Below, one piece after another: positions 1 through 6,014 of a stretch of 14,457 bases of DNA. Under the pieces are notes generated by a model. The model worked only from the letters and a program-made list of their open reading frames with translations. It did not search any database and was not told the DNA's origin. Made by a program: the position numbers and the translations under genes. Within the stretch, counting starts at the first letter, position 1, and the number at the start of each line of letters is the position of its first letter. The DNA comes from DASXIW01 sp036497785 (GTDB lineage: Bacteria; Pseudomonadota; Alphaproteobacteria; Acetobacterales; Acetobacteraceae), in the NCBI GenBank assembly GCA_036497785.1, contig DASXIW010000005.1, forward strand, positions 1 to 14,457, in the 5' to 3' direction.

Positions 1-125
1 CCGTACAGCCGCTCGAATTCGGCATCCGTCAGCCCCTGCATGATTGCCCGCATCGCTCCGATCCCTTGCTCGTCGAAGGCGATTCTGTGCTCATTCCGAC
101 AAACGTACAAGAGGGGGTCGATTGG
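1..125 (-). CDS. Possible partial ORF running off the left edge, unrecognised
   Basis: After an in-frame TAA (126-128) the minus strand stays open to the left edge and reads IDPLLYVCRNEHRIAF, then DEQGIGAMRAIMQGLTDAEF, ending ERLYG. The composition looks like real protein: a charged, helical stretch rich in E, R, D and A. It overlaps the frame-shifted tail of the dioxygenase remnant in another frame, which suggests the DNA left of about 137 belongs to a different gene that was joined to the dioxygenase. The start is unclear: a TTG (108-110) or the ATG at 51-53 are options, neither with a convincing ribosome binding site. I do not recognise the family. It may also be the 3' part of a gene whose upstream end was lost at the junction. 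Confidence 0.3.
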
Positions 126-793
126 TTAATAAGCGGGAAATGGATATGCGCCGGGCGGAACGGCGAACGGCGCTGGGCGCGCAGCAGCCCGCCTACCGGG
201 CCGTGCGTGGGCACGGGATAGCCGGCCGGCCGCACGGTACGGAAGCTGTAGCGCCCATCCCCGTCGGTGTGGAACTGGCCGCGCAGGTTCATCCCTTCCA
301 GATCCGCGATCTGGTTGTCGTACATTCCGCGCGGATCGGCCTGCCATACATCCACGACGGCCCCGGCCACGGGCGCGCCATCCGCCTGCGTCACGCGGCC
401 GCTGACGCTGACCGGCAGCCCCGGGGTGCCCGGCCGGGCGATGCTGGCGCGCGGTGGGAAGTCCGGGGCGTCCTTGCGCCAGAACGGTCCCAGCAGGGCC
501 GCCGCGGTCTCCCCACCATAGGTCGGGTTGTCCAGCATGCCGACCAGGCTGCTCAACCCCAGCACGTCGGAGGCGAGGATGGTCTCGTTATGCGTGTCGG
601 TGGTTGCCTGGCCGAGCCCGGCGACGAAGGCGATTCCGGCCTCCCATTCCGCCTCGGTGGGACGGACCTCGCGGACGAAGGCATGGAGGTGGCGCACCAG
701 CGCATCCATCACCTCGCGCAGCCGCTTGTCCGGTGTGGATGCCATGTCCGCCCGGACGGTGTCCGTCACCATGGCTTCGTTCTGGATGATCAT
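29..793 (-). pseudogene. Intradiol ring-cleavage dioxygenase (catechol/hydroxyquinol 1,2-dioxygenase type), C-terminally truncated
   Basis: Intradiol dioxygenases are non-haem Fe(III) enzymes that open catechol or hydroxyquinol between the two hydroxyls. The start is the ATG at 793, preceded by AAAGGA about 8 nt upstream; the frame is open a little further but without a better start. From this ATG, residues 1-100 match the helical Dioxygenase_N region (DVLGLSSLVGMLDNPTYGG) and the core beta domain follows (VSVSGRVTQADGAPVAGAVV, DVWQADPRGMYDNQ). All four expected iron ligands are visible: Tyr in GMYDNQ, Tyr in GYPVPTHGPVG, and both His of RPAHIHF. Homology stops abruptly after HIHF (about 137). 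The remaining 35 residues (PLINQSTPSCTFVG onward) are Ser/Thr/Cys-rich and unlike the family, which normally continues some 50-60 residues with the rest of the active-site barrel. The protein is about 254 aa against a usual 280-310. The gene is divergent from CoA-transferase genes that would act downstream in the beta-ketoadipate route. The family is confident, substrate choice is not, and function is probably lost. Confidence 0.8.
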
Positions 794-834
794 GCGCGTT
801 GTCCTTTGGAAACGAGTTCTGCACACGATTGCAT
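790..834 (-). CDS. 14-codon leader ORF coupled to the dioxygenase
   Basis: This short minus-strand ORF encodes MQSCAELVSKGQRA. Its ATG (832-834) follows GGAGGTGATC, a full match to the anti-Shine-Dalgarno tail of 16S rRNA, at good spacing. Its TGA overlaps the dioxygenase ATG as ATGA, the classic arrangement for translational coupling. The frame also stays open upstream (DDQLRLQHNLQIALEANSTE), so an alternative reading is that this is the 3' remnant of a longer upstream gene of which only the end survives. No attenuator-like run of one amino acid is present. Whether the peptide is made or has a role is unknown. Confidence 0.4.
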   Translation of the reverse strand: MQSCAELVSKGQRA

Positions 835-844
835 GATCACCTCC
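835..844 (-). promoter_or_regulatory. Near-perfect Shine-Dalgarno (GGAGGTGATC)
   Basis: The minus strand reads GGAGGTGATC directly before the ATG of the 14-codon ORF. This is the strongest ribosome binding site seen in the window and is stronger than the AAAGGA that precedes the dioxygenase start itself. It favours the view that ribosomes load here and reach the dioxygenase by coupling. Confidence 0.6.
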
Positions 845-867
845 GTTGAATTCGCTTCAAGGGCAAT

Positions 868-885
868 CTGCAGGTTGTGCTGCAG
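868..885. promoter_or_regulatory. Inverted repeat CTGCAG-N6-CTGCAG, possible operator
   Basis: Two copies of the palindrome CTGCAG flank a 6-bp spacer (GTTGTG), giving an 18-bp dyad in the 268-bp region between the divergent dioxygenase and CoA-transferase genes. Position and symmetry would suit a regulator of the divergent pair. No regulator gene is present in the window, and two hexamers can occur by chance in GC-rich DNA. Confidence 0.25.
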
Positions 886-1061
886 CCGGAGCTGGTCGTC
901 CGCCGTTCGACATGCCCGCCGCCCTGAAAATCGCGCGGGCGCCGCGTGGTTGCTTCCCTTTGCGGGGAAATGAACCCATTCTGATTCGATCGCCGAGCGA
1001 TCCGGACGGCGATGGCATTGGCGCGGCGCCGGCCGCGCGCCATGGAAACAAGGGGGGCCTG

Positions 1062-1727
1062 ATGCCGGATCGCGTCGTGGACAGCTACCGGGATGCCGTC
1101 GCCGGCCTGCGCCGCGGCGATGCGGTGATGCTAGGCGGCTTCGGCGCCGCCGGTGTGCCGCTGGGGCTGATTGCCGCCGGGCTGGCGTTGGGCGTGCGCG
1201 ACCTGACAGTGATCGCAAATAATGCCGGCTTCGGCGGAGCGGATCTGACAAGCTGGATCGAGGCGGGGATGGTGAGCAGGGTGATCTGCTCCTACCCCCG
1301 CACCTCGCCGGCCTGCGTGGCGCTGTGGCAGCAGGGCAGGCTGGCGGTGGAGGTGCTGCCGCAGGGCACGTTGGTGGAGCGCATGCGCTGCGCCGGGGCG
1401 GGTCTGGGCGGGGCGGTTTCGGTGGGCACGGTGCTGGCCGAGGGTAAGGAGAGCCGCGTGATCGATGGGCGGGAATACGTGCTGGAACTGCCGTTGCGGG
1501 CCGATATGGCGCTGATCCGCGCGCATCGGGCGGACCGGTTCGGCAATCTGACCTATCGGATGACGGCGCGGAATTTCGCGCCGATGATGGCAACCGCCGC
1601 AAAGCTGGTGGCGGCGGAATGCGCCGAGCTGGTGGAACCCGGCGGCATCGACCCTGAACACGTGGTGACGCCGGGCATCTTCGTGGATCGCGTGGTGATG
1701 CAGGGGTCTCTGGCATGGCGCCCCTGA
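1062..1727 (+). CDS. 3-oxoacid CoA-transferase subunit A (beta-ketoadipate/acetoacetate type)
   Basis: Subunit A of a heteromeric family I CoA-transferase, which moves CoA from succinyl-CoA (or another donor) to a 3-oxoacid such as beta-ketoadipate. The ATG at 1062 is chosen because AAGGGGGG lies just upstream; the longer open frame to 846 has no supporting site. The 221-aa product carries the glycine-rich CoA-binding segment GDAVMLGGFGAAGVP (about 19-33), the conserved VIANNAGFGG block (about 51-60) and RADRFGNLTYR (about 158-168), and is close to the usual 215-235 aa. Its stop lies inside the B-subunit gene (13-bp overlap), as in other pcaIJ/scoAB pairs. Ring-cleavage and kynureninase neighbours suggest a role in aromatic breakdown. 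Acetoacetate or another 3-oxoacid as substrate cannot be excluded, so no symbol is given. Confidence 0.9.
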   Translation: MPDRVVDSYRDAVAGLRRGDAVMLGGFGAAGVPLGLIAAGLALGVRDLTVIANNAGFGGADLTSWIEAGMVSRVICSYPRTSPACVALWQQGRLAVEVLPQGTLVERMRCAGAGLGGAVSVGTVLAEGKESRVIDGREYVLELPLRADMALIRAHRADRFGNLTYRMTARNFAPMMATAAKLVAAECAELVEPGGIDPEHVVTPGIFVDRVVMQGSLAWRP

Positions 1728-2341
1728 CCCGCGAGCAGATGGCCGCCCGCGTGGCCCGCGCCTTGCCGCATGGTGCCTTCGTCAATTTGGGTATCGGCAT
1801 GCCATCCCTGGTCGCTCGGCACATCGCGCCGGCGCAGGACGTGACCTTGCACAGCGAGAACGGGCTGCTGCTGTTCGGCGGACCGCCGCCGGCGGGGATG
1901 GCGGATACCGACCTTGTGGATGCGGGCAAGAATCCCGTGACGATCCTGCCCGGCGGCAGTTATTTCGATAGTTCGCTGTCCTTCTCCATGATGCGCGGCG
2001 GCCATCTGGACGTGGCGGTGCTCGGCGGGTTCGAGGTGTCGGCCGGCGGCGACCTTTCCAACTGGTGGACCGGGGCCGCGGATGACCCGCAGGGTGTCGG
2101 CGGGGCGATGGACCTGGCCAGCGGCGCGCGGCAGATCTGGGTGCTGATGGAGCACCGCACGCGCGACGGGCGGCCCAAGATCGTGGAGCGCTGTGCCTAT
2201 CCACTGACGGCGCGCGGGGTGGTGACGCGCATTTTCACCGATCTGGCCGTGATCGCGGTGCGACGCGAAGGATTGGTGGTGGAGGAGATGGTCGGCGGCT
2301 GGATCTGGACGGCTTGCAGGCCTGGACCGGGGCGCGCCTGA
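1715..2341 (+). CDS. 3-oxoacid CoA-transferase subunit B, with a probable C-terminal frameshift
   Basis: Subunit B supplies the catalytic glutamate that forms the glutamyl-CoA thioester. The motif LHSENGLLLFGG is present, putting the catalytic Glu at residue 48, along with FVNLGIGMPSLVA (about 22-34) and the GGHLDVAVLGGFEVS block (about 89-103). The ORF starts at the ATG overlapping the end of subunit A. The annotated frame ends WIWTACRPGPGRA, which is not family-like. From 2299 the +1 frame reads LDLDGLQAWTGARL and continues to PMGVLMT with a TAG at 2374-2376, which fits the normal ending of this family. A single missing base in the GGCGG run near 2296-2300 would restore a 220-aa protein. 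The catalytic part is intact, so the shortened protein may or may not work. A sequencing error is an alternative explanation. Confidence 0.85.
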   Translation: MAPLTREQMAARVARALPHGAFVNLGIGMPSLVARHIAPAQDVTLHSENGLLLFGGPPPAGMADTDLVDAGKNPVTILPGGSYFDSSLSFSMMRGGHLDVAVLGGFEVSAGGDLSNWWTGAADDPQGVGGAMDLASGARQIWVLMEHRTRDGRPKIVERCAYPLTARGVVTRIFTDLAVIAVRREGLVVEEMVGGWIWTACRPGPGRA

Positions 2342-2376
2342 GGGAAGGCAGCCCGATGGGAGTGCTGATGACTTAG
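2299..2376 (+). other. Out-of-frame native C-terminus of CoA-transferase subunit B
   Basis: Read from the CTG at 2299, this frame gives 25 residues beginning LDLDGLQAWTGARL and ending GVLMT, then TAG. It follows smoothly from GLVVEEMVGG of the main frame and resembles the usual subunit B ending (an L-x-L-x-x-L-Q-x-x-T-G-A-x-L pattern). This is the direct evidence for the frameshift. Confidence 0.7.
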
Positions 2377-2404
2377 GCCGATATCACCGGGGAGGCGAGG
2401 CGAC

Positions 2405-2482
2405 ATGAAGCGACGCATAATGCTCCTGGCCGCCGCATCGGCTGCCCTGATCAGGCCGCTGACCGCGCCCGGCCATGCCTGA
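2405..2482 (+). CDS. 25-codon orphan signal peptide, overlapping the kynU start
   Basis: The ORF encodes MKRRIMLLAAASAALIRPLT then APGHA and a TGA. GGGGAGG lies about 9 nt before the ATG. The product is a textbook signal peptide: KRR n-region, hydrophobic core, and A-P-G-H-A resembling a signal peptidase I site. The stop falls exactly where a mature domain should begin. The TGA (2480-2482) lies inside the first codons of kynU (ATG at 2475), giving an 8-nt overlap in a different frame. This looks like the 5' stub of a periplasmic binding protein gene (Bug/TctC-like N-termini are of this kind) left by a deletion, now serving as a translational lead-in for kynU, which lacks its own clear Shine-Dalgarno. 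A genuine leader peptide is the other option. Confidence 0.45.
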   Translation: MKRRIMLLAAASAALIRPLTAPGHA

Positions 2483-3779
2483 GGGCCGCTCCGCAACCGA
2501 TCGGCGCCCCGTCACGCGACAGGACTGCGCCACATTGGACGAGCAGGACGAGTTGGGCCCGCTGCGCGACCAGTTCTACCTGCCGCCCGGGCTGATCTAT
2601 CTGGATGGCAATTCGCTGGGCGTGCTACCGCGCGCCACTGCCGGCCGGGTGCAGGAGGTGGTGAGCCGGGAATGGGGCCGCGACCTGATCCAGAGCTGGA
2701 ACAAGGCCGGCTGGTTCCATCAGCCGCAACGGGTTGGCGACAAGATCGCGCGCCTGATCGGCGCCGCGCGGGGCGAGGTGATGGCGGCGGATTCGACCTC
2801 GTTGAACCTGTACAAAGTGCTCAGCGTGGCCTGCGGCTTTGCGCGCGCCGATGCGCCACGACGGCAGGCGATCCTCTCCGAGCGGGATAATTTCCCCACC
2901 GATCTCTACATCGCCGAAAGCGTGGCCCGCCAGCACGGCTTCGAGCTGCGCCTGGTGGAGGCCGAGGAGATCACGGCCCGGCTGGACGGGACTGTGGCGG
3001 TGGTGGTGCTGACCCATGTGAATTATCGCAGCGGGCACATGCACGACATGGCCCGGATGACGGCTGCCGCCCATGCGGCCGGCGCGCTGATGGTGTGGGA
3101 CCTGGCCCATTCGGCGGGGGCGGTCGAGGTCGATCTGATGGACTGCGAGGCCGATTTCGCGGTGGGCTGCGGCTATAAATACCTTAATGGCGGGCCGGGC
3201 GCCCCGGCTTTCCTGTGGCTGCACCCATACCATGCCGCCCGGATGGATTCCGAAAAGCTCTGGCAGCCGCTGGCGGGCTGGATGGGCCATGTCGTGCCGT
3301 TCGCGTTCAGTCCGGGCTATCGCCCGGCGGCGGGGGCACTGCGCTTCCTGTGCGGCACGCCCTCGCCGATTGCGCTGGCGGCGCTGGAATCCGGCGTGGA
3401 TGCCTTGCTGGAGGTGGAAGCGCTGGGCGGCATGGCGGCTTTGCGCGCGAAATCGGTGGCGCTGACCGATCTGTTCATCCGGCTGGTGGAACAGCGCTGC
3501 GGCGGAGACGGGCTGAGGCTGCTCACGCCACTGGACGCCGCCCGCCGCGGCAGCCAGGTGAGCTTCCGGCGGCACGAGGGCGCCTACGCCATCATCCAGG
3601 CGCTGATCGCACGCGGCGTGGTGGGCGATTTCCGCGAGCCGGGCCTCATGCGCTTCGGCTTCGCGCCGCTTTATCTACGCTTCATCGATGTGTGGGACGC
3701 GGTGGACCATCTGGCGCAGGTGATGTGGCGGGAGGAATGGCGTCAGCCACGCTTCCACCGGCGCACGGTAGTGACATGA
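2475..3779 (+). CDS. kynU: Kynureninase
   Basis: PLP-dependent hydrolase (fold-type I aminotransferase superfamily) that cleaves L-kynurenine to anthranilate and alanine, or 3-hydroxykynurenine to 3-hydroxyanthranilate. The 434-aa product has the N-terminal IYLDGNSLG (41-49), the WNKAGWF segment (75-81), NYRSGHMHD (183-191), the WDLAHSAGA cofactor-contact motif (Asp209, His212) and the Schiff-base lysine in GYKYLNGGPGAPAF (Lys235). Length is slightly above the usual ~416 aa; the extra residues are the N-terminal MPEGRSATDRRP. No good ribosome binding site precedes the ATG, so translation probably depends on the overlapping 25-codon ORF. Tryptophan dioxygenase and kynurenine formamidase are not in the window. 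The gene lies on the same strand as the CoA-transferase genes, possibly one transcript, placing anthranilate formation next to ring-cleavage functions. Confidence 0.95.
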   Translation: MPEGRSATDRRPVTRQDCATLDEQDELGPLRDQFYLPPGLIYLDGNSLGVLPRATAGRVQEVVSREWGRDLIQSWNKAGWFHQPQRVGDKIARLIGAARGEVMAADSTSLNLYKVLSVACGFARADAPRRQAILSERDNFPTDLYIAESVARQHGFELRLVEAEEITARLDGTVAVVVLTHVNYRSGHMHDMARMTAAAHAAGALMVWDLAHSAGAVEVDLMDCEADFAVGCGYKYLNGGPGAPAFLWLHPYHAARMDSEKLWQPLAGWMGHVVPFAFSPGYRPAAGALRFLCGTPSPIALAALESGVDALLEVEALGGMAALRAKSVALTDLFIRLVEQRCGGDGLRLLTPLDAARRGSQVSFRRHEGAYAIIQALIARGVVGDFREPGLMRFGFAPLYLRFIDVWDAVDHLAQVMWREEWRQPRFHRRTVVT

Positions 3780-3799
3780 GGACCAAGGCACGTTGTCGC

Positions 3800-5011
3800 T
3801 TATCCTTCCAGCAAATGCCCGAAGGCACGGAAGGGGCGTATCCGGTCGCAGATGATCTTCATCACCGCCAGCAGGGGCACCGCCAGTACCGCGCCGACCA
3901 CGCCCCACATCCAGTACCAGAATACCAGCGAGAGCATCACCGCCACCGGATTGATGGTGAAGCGGCGCGCGAGCAGCATGGGGGTGATGATTTCGCCCTC
4001 AGCGATGTGGATGCCCAGATATAATGCCACCGGTAGCAGCGCGAACCAGCTGACGCCCTTCACCACCAGCCCCACGCCGATGAACACGACCGCCGCGCAG
4101 ATCGGCCCGAGGATGGGGATGTAGTTCACAGCGAAGGCGACCACGCCCAATAATATCGCCCCCGGCACGCCGCTAACCCACATCGCCACCGCCGCAGCAC
4201 AGCCCACCACAGCATTGATCGCCGTCACCGTCAGCAGATAGGCGGACAGGTCCTGCTCGATCTGGGTGGACAGCGCCACCGCCTCCCGCTTCTCGGACAG
4301 CGTCGGCAGGATCTCGACGAGGCGGCGCAGGAAGGTCTCGCCGAACACCAGGAGATAGAACAGGATCAGCAGGATTTCGAGCATGTGCGACGCCACCGTG
4401 CTGGTGCCGTCCAGCAGCGAGCCTGCCATCGTGGCCGGCGACAGCCCGGCCCCGGCGCCGGTCAGATCCAGATGAAGCCCCAGCTTGTCCAGCGCCTGCT
4501 GGCCGTGGTGGGCAAAGGCCTGGACGCCCTTGAACTGGTCCAGCAGATGGGGCATCACCCCTGGCAGTTCCGCGGCCCACTGGCTGGCCGGTGAGCCCAC
4601 CAGCGTGCCCAGGCCGACAAACACAAGCAGGAACAGCACCACGGCCATCAGCGCCCCGATGGCGCGCGGCACCCGGGCGCGGCTGAGCAGCCGGACGACC
4701 GGTTGCAGGAACAGTTTCAGGATAACGGCGACCACCAGGGGCAGGACGATGTCCCGCGCCACGTACATCGCGGTAAGGCAGGCCAGCAGGAACAGCCCAC
4801 CCAGGAACACCGTTTGCGGATTGCGCGGCAACGGCATTTCGATCTGTTCGCTGGAGACGCTTGTATCGGACACCACCGGGGCGGCGTCCTGCGCAGGTGC
4901 ATGTTCGATATGCTCTTCCCGGGCGACGCGCCGTTCGGCCGTGGCGGGCTCGGACTCGATCACTGACGTGTTTTTCCTTTCCTCATGCCCGGCTGGTGGG
5001 GCGGCCGACAT
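3800..5011 (-). CDS. AI-2E/PerM family (UPF0118) membrane transporter
   Basis: Polytopic inner-membrane protein of the AI-2E exporter/PerM family; members have been linked to autoinducer export, Na+/H+ exchange or unknown efflux. From the ATG at 5011 the product is 403 aa. It has an acidic, probably disordered cytoplasmic N-terminus of about 60 residues, then paired TM helices (FLGGLFLLACLTAMYVA, IVLPLVVAVILKLFLQPV), a third (AIGALMAVVLFLLVFVGLGTLV), a long amphipathic extramembrane segment, and a C-terminal TM group containing the family-typical NYIPILGPICA and EGEIITPMLLARRFTINPV. The frame is open to 5194, but that would run into the neighbouring gene, so 5011 is preferred although its ribosome binding site is weak. 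It ends 20 bp from the end of kynU, converging with it, and follows the ModA-like gene by 61 bp on the same strand. Substrate unknown. Confidence 0.85.
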   Translation of the reverse strand: MSAAPPAGHEERKNTSVIESEPATAERRVAREEHIEHAPAQDAAPVVSDTSVSSEQIEMPLPRNPQTVFLGGLFLLACLTAMYVARDIVLPLVVAVILKLFLQPVVRLLSRARVPRAIGALMAVVLFLLVFVGLGTLVGSPASQWAAELPGVMPHLLDQFKGVQAFAHHGQQALDKLGLHLDLTGAGAGLSPATMAGSLLDGTSTVASHMLEILLILFYLLVFGETFLRRLVEILPTLSEKREAVALSTQIEQDLSAYLLTVTAINAVVGCAAAVAMWVSGVPGAILLGVVAFAVNYIPILGPICAAVVFIGVGLVVKGVSWFALLPVALYLGIHIAEGEIITPMLLARRFTINPVAVMLSLVFWYWMWGVVGAVLAVPLLAVMKIICDRIRPFRAFGHLLEG

Positions 5012-5072
5012 ATCTCGGGCTTGAGCGATACGGCTTAGTTGGGGTCGCGTGACGCTTCCGCCTATAGGCCCA

Positions 5073-5786
5073 TTATTCTGCCTGGGATCGACGGGAAGCA
5101 GGATTGCCCAGAGGCTCGAGCCCCTTGGCGCGGAACACATCCGCCGCGTCCGGCGCGGCCAGTCGCGCGATCGCTGAGCGGGCCAGCGCCGCATGCTGAC
5201 TGGCGGCGAAGATCCCGGCGCTGAAAATCGAGACGCCTTCGATGCCGGGCGGCAAGGTGCCGACGATGTCGATGCCCGGGACGACCATCAACTCGCTGAT
5301 CTGCTGGACGGCGATTTCGGCCTCGCCGCGTCTGACGAGTTCGCCGGTGAAGCCGCTGGGGATCACGGTCGCCTTCGCGTTCACCGCGTCGGCGATGTGC
5401 AGCCGTTCGAGCAGGCCCGCGAAATACAGACCGCTGGCGCCGGCGCGGGAATATGCCAGGGATTTGGCGGCGTGCATGGTGGCGACGAAGGCCGCCACGG
5501 TCGAGATGTCCGGGTGCGGCGCGCCGGCGCGGACGGCGATGCCGACCAGGGAGCGGGCGAGGTCCGTGCGGCCGGACAGCAGGATTCCCTGTTGCGCCAG
5601 CGCGTCGACCGAATCAGACAGCAGCAGCGCGATATCCGCGGTCTCGCCCGCGCGGATGCGCTCCAGCAGCATGGCGGTGGGGGCCAGAATCGTCTCCAGC
5701 CGGATGTCCGCCAGGCGTGGGGTCATCTCCTCGAGCACGCCGGCAAGGGCGAGGGTCGAGAAGACGCGTAGGCTGGGTGGGGACAT
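5073..5786 (-). CDS. ModA-like type 2 substrate-binding domain protein without signal peptide
   Basis: The 237-aa product begins at the ATG at 5786, preceded by AAGGAG at good spacing. It has the type 2 periplasmic-binding-protein pattern of the molybdate-binding (ModA-like) group: LRVFSTLALAGVLEEMTPRL at the N-terminus, ILAPTAMLLERIRAGETADI (33-52), SLAYSRAGASGLYFAGLLER (109-128) and GEAEIAVQQISELM (154-167). Such proteins normally carry an export signal, but this one starts directly on the first beta strand, and the open frame upstream (rich in R, K, G and P) offers no hydrophobic core. It therefore looks cytoplasmic. No ABC permease or ATPase lies nearby. The divergent MFS gene may share a control region (5787-6014). 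The ligand is unknown; a sensor or sequestering role is only a guess. Confidence 0.8.
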   Translation of the reverse strand: MSPPSLRVFSTLALAGVLEEMTPRLADIRLETILAPTAMLLERIRAGETADIALLLSDSVDALAQQGILLSGRTDLARSLVGIAVRAGAPHPDISTVAAFVATMHAAKSLAYSRAGASGLYFAGLLERLHIADAVNAKATVIPSGFTGELVRRGEAEIAVQQISELMVVPGIDIVGTLPPGIEGVSIFSAGIFAASQHAALARSAIARLAAPDAADVFRAKGLEPLGNPASRRSQAE

Positions 5787-6014
5787 GCTAGACTCCTTGG
5801 CGGGACCCGGCTTGCCGGCATTCGCCCGCAATGGCCGGTTGACGCGCCGGTATTCTCGCCCGCCCGGTTTGAGCGTCAAGGCGGAGCCTCAAGTTGTGGG
5901 CCGGTCGCGGGTTTGCGTTCGATCCCTATTTGGTGTTCAAGCCCGGTACCCGGTTACACCAGCCGGCATGCATGATTCGCGGATGAGCGTTTCGGATAGA
6001 GAATTGATGGGGGA

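Noticed and set aside
44..973. Long plus-strand ORF of 309 codons opposite the dioxygenase
   Set aside because: It is the antisense shadow of the dioxygenase, whose iron-ligand motifs are clear on the minus strand. The translation is Arg/Ala/Gly-rich and family-less.
790..1929. Minus-strand ORF of 379 codons across the CoA-transferase genes
   Set aside because: Pro/Arg-rich antisense translation over well-supported plus-strand genes. Only its last 14-35 codons, upstream of the dioxygenase, look meaningful, and these are reported as the mini-ORF.
2625..3575. Minus-strand ORF opposite kynU
   Set aside because: His/Gln/Arg-rich shadow of a gene with complete kynureninase motifs.
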